From assembly GCA_020217035.1 (NCBI GenBank), contig JAIWOG010000145.1, positions 1 to 17,652 on the forward strand: a stretch of DNA of 17,652 bases, in the 5' to 3' direction. Source of the stretch: Magnetospirillum sp. (GTDB lineage Bacteria > Pseudomonadota > Alphaproteobacteria > Rhodospirillales > Magnetospirillaceae). The position numbers and the translations under genes were made by a program. Below, in pieces: positions 17,151-17,652 of this stretch (positions are counted from its first letter, which is position 1; every line of letters starts with the position of its first letter). The notes below the pieces were generated by a model, which did no database searches, was not told the DNA's origin, and saw only the letters and a list, made by a program, of their open reading frames with translations.

Positions 17151-17303
17151 CGCAGGCCAGGCGCTCAACGGCGAGCGACTGGCGAAGACATAAAACTTCC
17201 CACGGGCGACGGCGCTCGGCGGGAAATCGGAACAACGGCGTTCCACGGATTGCGTCTCTGGTTTCAGAGGTCACGCAGCCCCGTGGGACGCCGTTTTGTT
17301 TTT
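17151..17303 (+). ncRNA. ANTAR-type (NasR/NasT) antitermination leader with three hexaloop hairpins
   Basis: Predicted nitrate-responsive leader. Hairpin 1 (17156-17183): GCCAG/CTGGC outer stem, one G-A mismatch, then CGCTC-AACGGC-GAGCG. Middle hairpin (17197-17225): TTCCC/GGGAA outer stem, small internal loop, then CGGGC-GACGGC-GCTCG with one G-U pair. Hairpin 3 (17229-17244): GGAAC-AACGGC-GTTCC. All three have 5-bp stems under a hexaloop ending in ACGGC and closed by C-G. Loops 1 and 3 have A at position 1 and G at position 4, the known recognition rule for ANTAR RNA-binding regulators. The 3' half of hairpin 3 is the 5' arm of a terminator, so the two folds exclude each other. Binding of a NasT/NasR-type protein to the hexaloops would favour read-through into nrtA. 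No nasT or nasS gene is in the window. Confidence 0.8.
17234..17303 (+). terminator. Conditional intrinsic terminator in the nrtA leader
   Basis: AACGGCGTTCCACGG (17234-17248) pairs over 15 bp with CCGTGGGACGCCGTT (17281-17295), with one G-U wobble. An inner branch is formed by TGCGT/ACGCA (17251-17255, 17273-17277) and CTCTG/CAGAG with a GTTT loop. The tract TTTTGTTTTT (17294-17303) follows. The left arm includes the whole hexaloop and 3' strand of the preceding hairpin, so forming one destroys the other. Confidence 0.87.
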
Positions 17304-17325
17304 GGCCACTGACGTTGACACAGAC

Positions 17326-17330
17326 GAGGG
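17326..17330 (+). promoter_or_regulatory. Ribosome binding site of the nitrate-binding protein gene
   Basis: GAGGG with an 8-nt spacer to the ATG at 17339. It supports this start and lies 22 nt beyond the terminator T tract, so translation depends on transcription through the terminator. Confidence 0.75.
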
Positions 17331-17338
17331 TAAGCACG

Positions 17339-17652
17339 ATGACCGACCAACTGAACCGCCGCTCCCTGTTGAAAGCCACCGGCACCGCCGCAATCCTGGC
17401 CGCCGCCCGCTCTGCCTTGCCCGGCGGCGCCTGGGCCGCCACCGGCGACGCCCCCGAAGTCAAGGGAGCCACCTTCGGCTTCATCGCGCTCACCGACGCC
17501 TCGCCGCTGATCGTCGCCAAGGAAAAGGGCTTCTTCGCCAAGTACGGCCTGACCGACGTGCAGGTGGTCAAGCAGGCCAGCTGGGGCACCACCCGCGACA
17601 ATCTGGAACTGGGTTCGGCCGGCGGCGGCATCGACGGCGCCCACATCCTGAC
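17339..17652 (+). CDS. nrtA: Nitrate ABC transporter substrate-binding protein, NrtA/CmpA family (3' end missing)
   Basis: Periplasmic nitrate/nitrite-binding component of the NrtABC(D)-type importer. The frame is open to the window end (104 codons visible). The N-terminus [15 protein letters not shown] has a twin-arginine-type motif (NRRSLLK), a hydrophobic stretch, and an AWA-A cleavage site near residue 34, as in NrtA proteins exported by Tat. The mature start carries the family pattern [24 protein letters not shown], and [14 protein letters not shown] ending GGIDGAHIL. The bicarbonate-binding homologue CmpA is close in sequence, but the nitrate-type leader and sigma-54 promoter upstream argue for nitrate. 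The rest of the operon (permease, ATPases, perhaps nitrate and nitrite reductases) should follow beyond the window. Confidence 0.9.
   Translation, partial: MTDQLNRRSLLKATGTAAILAAARSALPGGAWAATGDAPEVKGATFGFIALTDASPLIVAKEKGFFAKYGLTDVQVVKQASWGTTRDNLELGSAGGGIDGAHIL

Larger units (their letters stand above)
16953..17338. other. 386-nt intergenic regulatory region upstream of the nitrate-transport gene
   Basis: No protein gene is supported here. The left end (to about 17000) carries the lipoprotein promoter. The middle holds two dyads (17027-17049 and 17057-17071) and a sigma-54 promoter (17124-17140). The right half is a predicted structured leader RNA (from about 17151) ending in a terminator at 17303 and a ribosome site. 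The left part is AT-rich against the rest of the window. Confidence 0.8.

Noticed and set aside
17315..17320. TTGACA, a perfect sigma-70 -35 box before nrtA
   Set aside because: The ATG is only 18 nt further and no -10 box fits between; it would also overlap the ribosome site.
17059..17646. - strand open frame of 195 codons across the nitrate leader and nrtA
   Set aside because: It runs through the sigma-54 promoter, three hairpins and a terminator, and opposes a clear NrtA N-terminus.

Overview
The window looks like a GC-rich alphaproteobacterial chromosome, most likely a member of the Rhodospirillales such as Magnetospirillum. This is an inference from codon use, gene families and the general style of the operons; no rRNA or other diagnostic marker is present. 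No insertion sequence, CRISPR array, tRNA or prophage was seen.

Region 1 (1-9880, + strand) is one long catabolic operon that is already running when the window opens. It encodes the end of a LivH-type permease, a LivM permease, a periplasmic binding protein, a LivF-type ATPase, an AMP-forming acyl-CoA ligase of the phenylacetate-CoA ligase family, an aldehyde dehydrogenase, a thiolase, an acyl-CoA dehydrogenase and a double universal stress protein. A strong 14-bp terminator hairpin closes it. The logic is import of an organic (probably aromatic or phenylalkyl) acid or aldehyde, oxidation to the acid, CoA activation, then beta-oxidation-like degradation. The substrate cannot be read from the sequence. 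A 10-bp GC hairpin follows the binding-protein gene and probably sets the ratio of binding protein to downstream products. A hotdog thioesterase gene starts just beyond the terminator.

Region 2 (10339-15729) is a signalling block. A membrane histidine kinase with a PilJ/NarX-like input domain (- strand) is divergent from a membrane hybrid histidine kinase ending in a receiver domain (+ strand). The latter runs tail to tail into a tandem-STAS protein (- strand). Next come a YajQ-family protein (+ strand) and an unrecognised lipoprotein (- strand). Three convergent gene pairs meet with gaps or overlaps of only 3-4 nt.

Region 3 (16953-17652) holds the most striking signal. A 386-nt non-coding stretch precedes the start of an NrtA-type nitrate-binding protein with a Tat-like signal. 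It contains two upstream dyads, a well-formed sigma-54 promoter (TTGGCATG-N4-TTGCT) and a predicted leader RNA of about 188 nt. The leader has three hairpins that share hexaloops (AACGGC, GACGGC, AACGGC), each closed by a C-G pair. The last hairpin is mutually exclusive with a 15-bp intrinsic terminator followed by TTTTGTTTTT. This is the expected architecture of ANTAR-protein (NasR/NasT) antitermination of nitrate assimilation, here with an apparent third hexaloop hairpin between the usual two.
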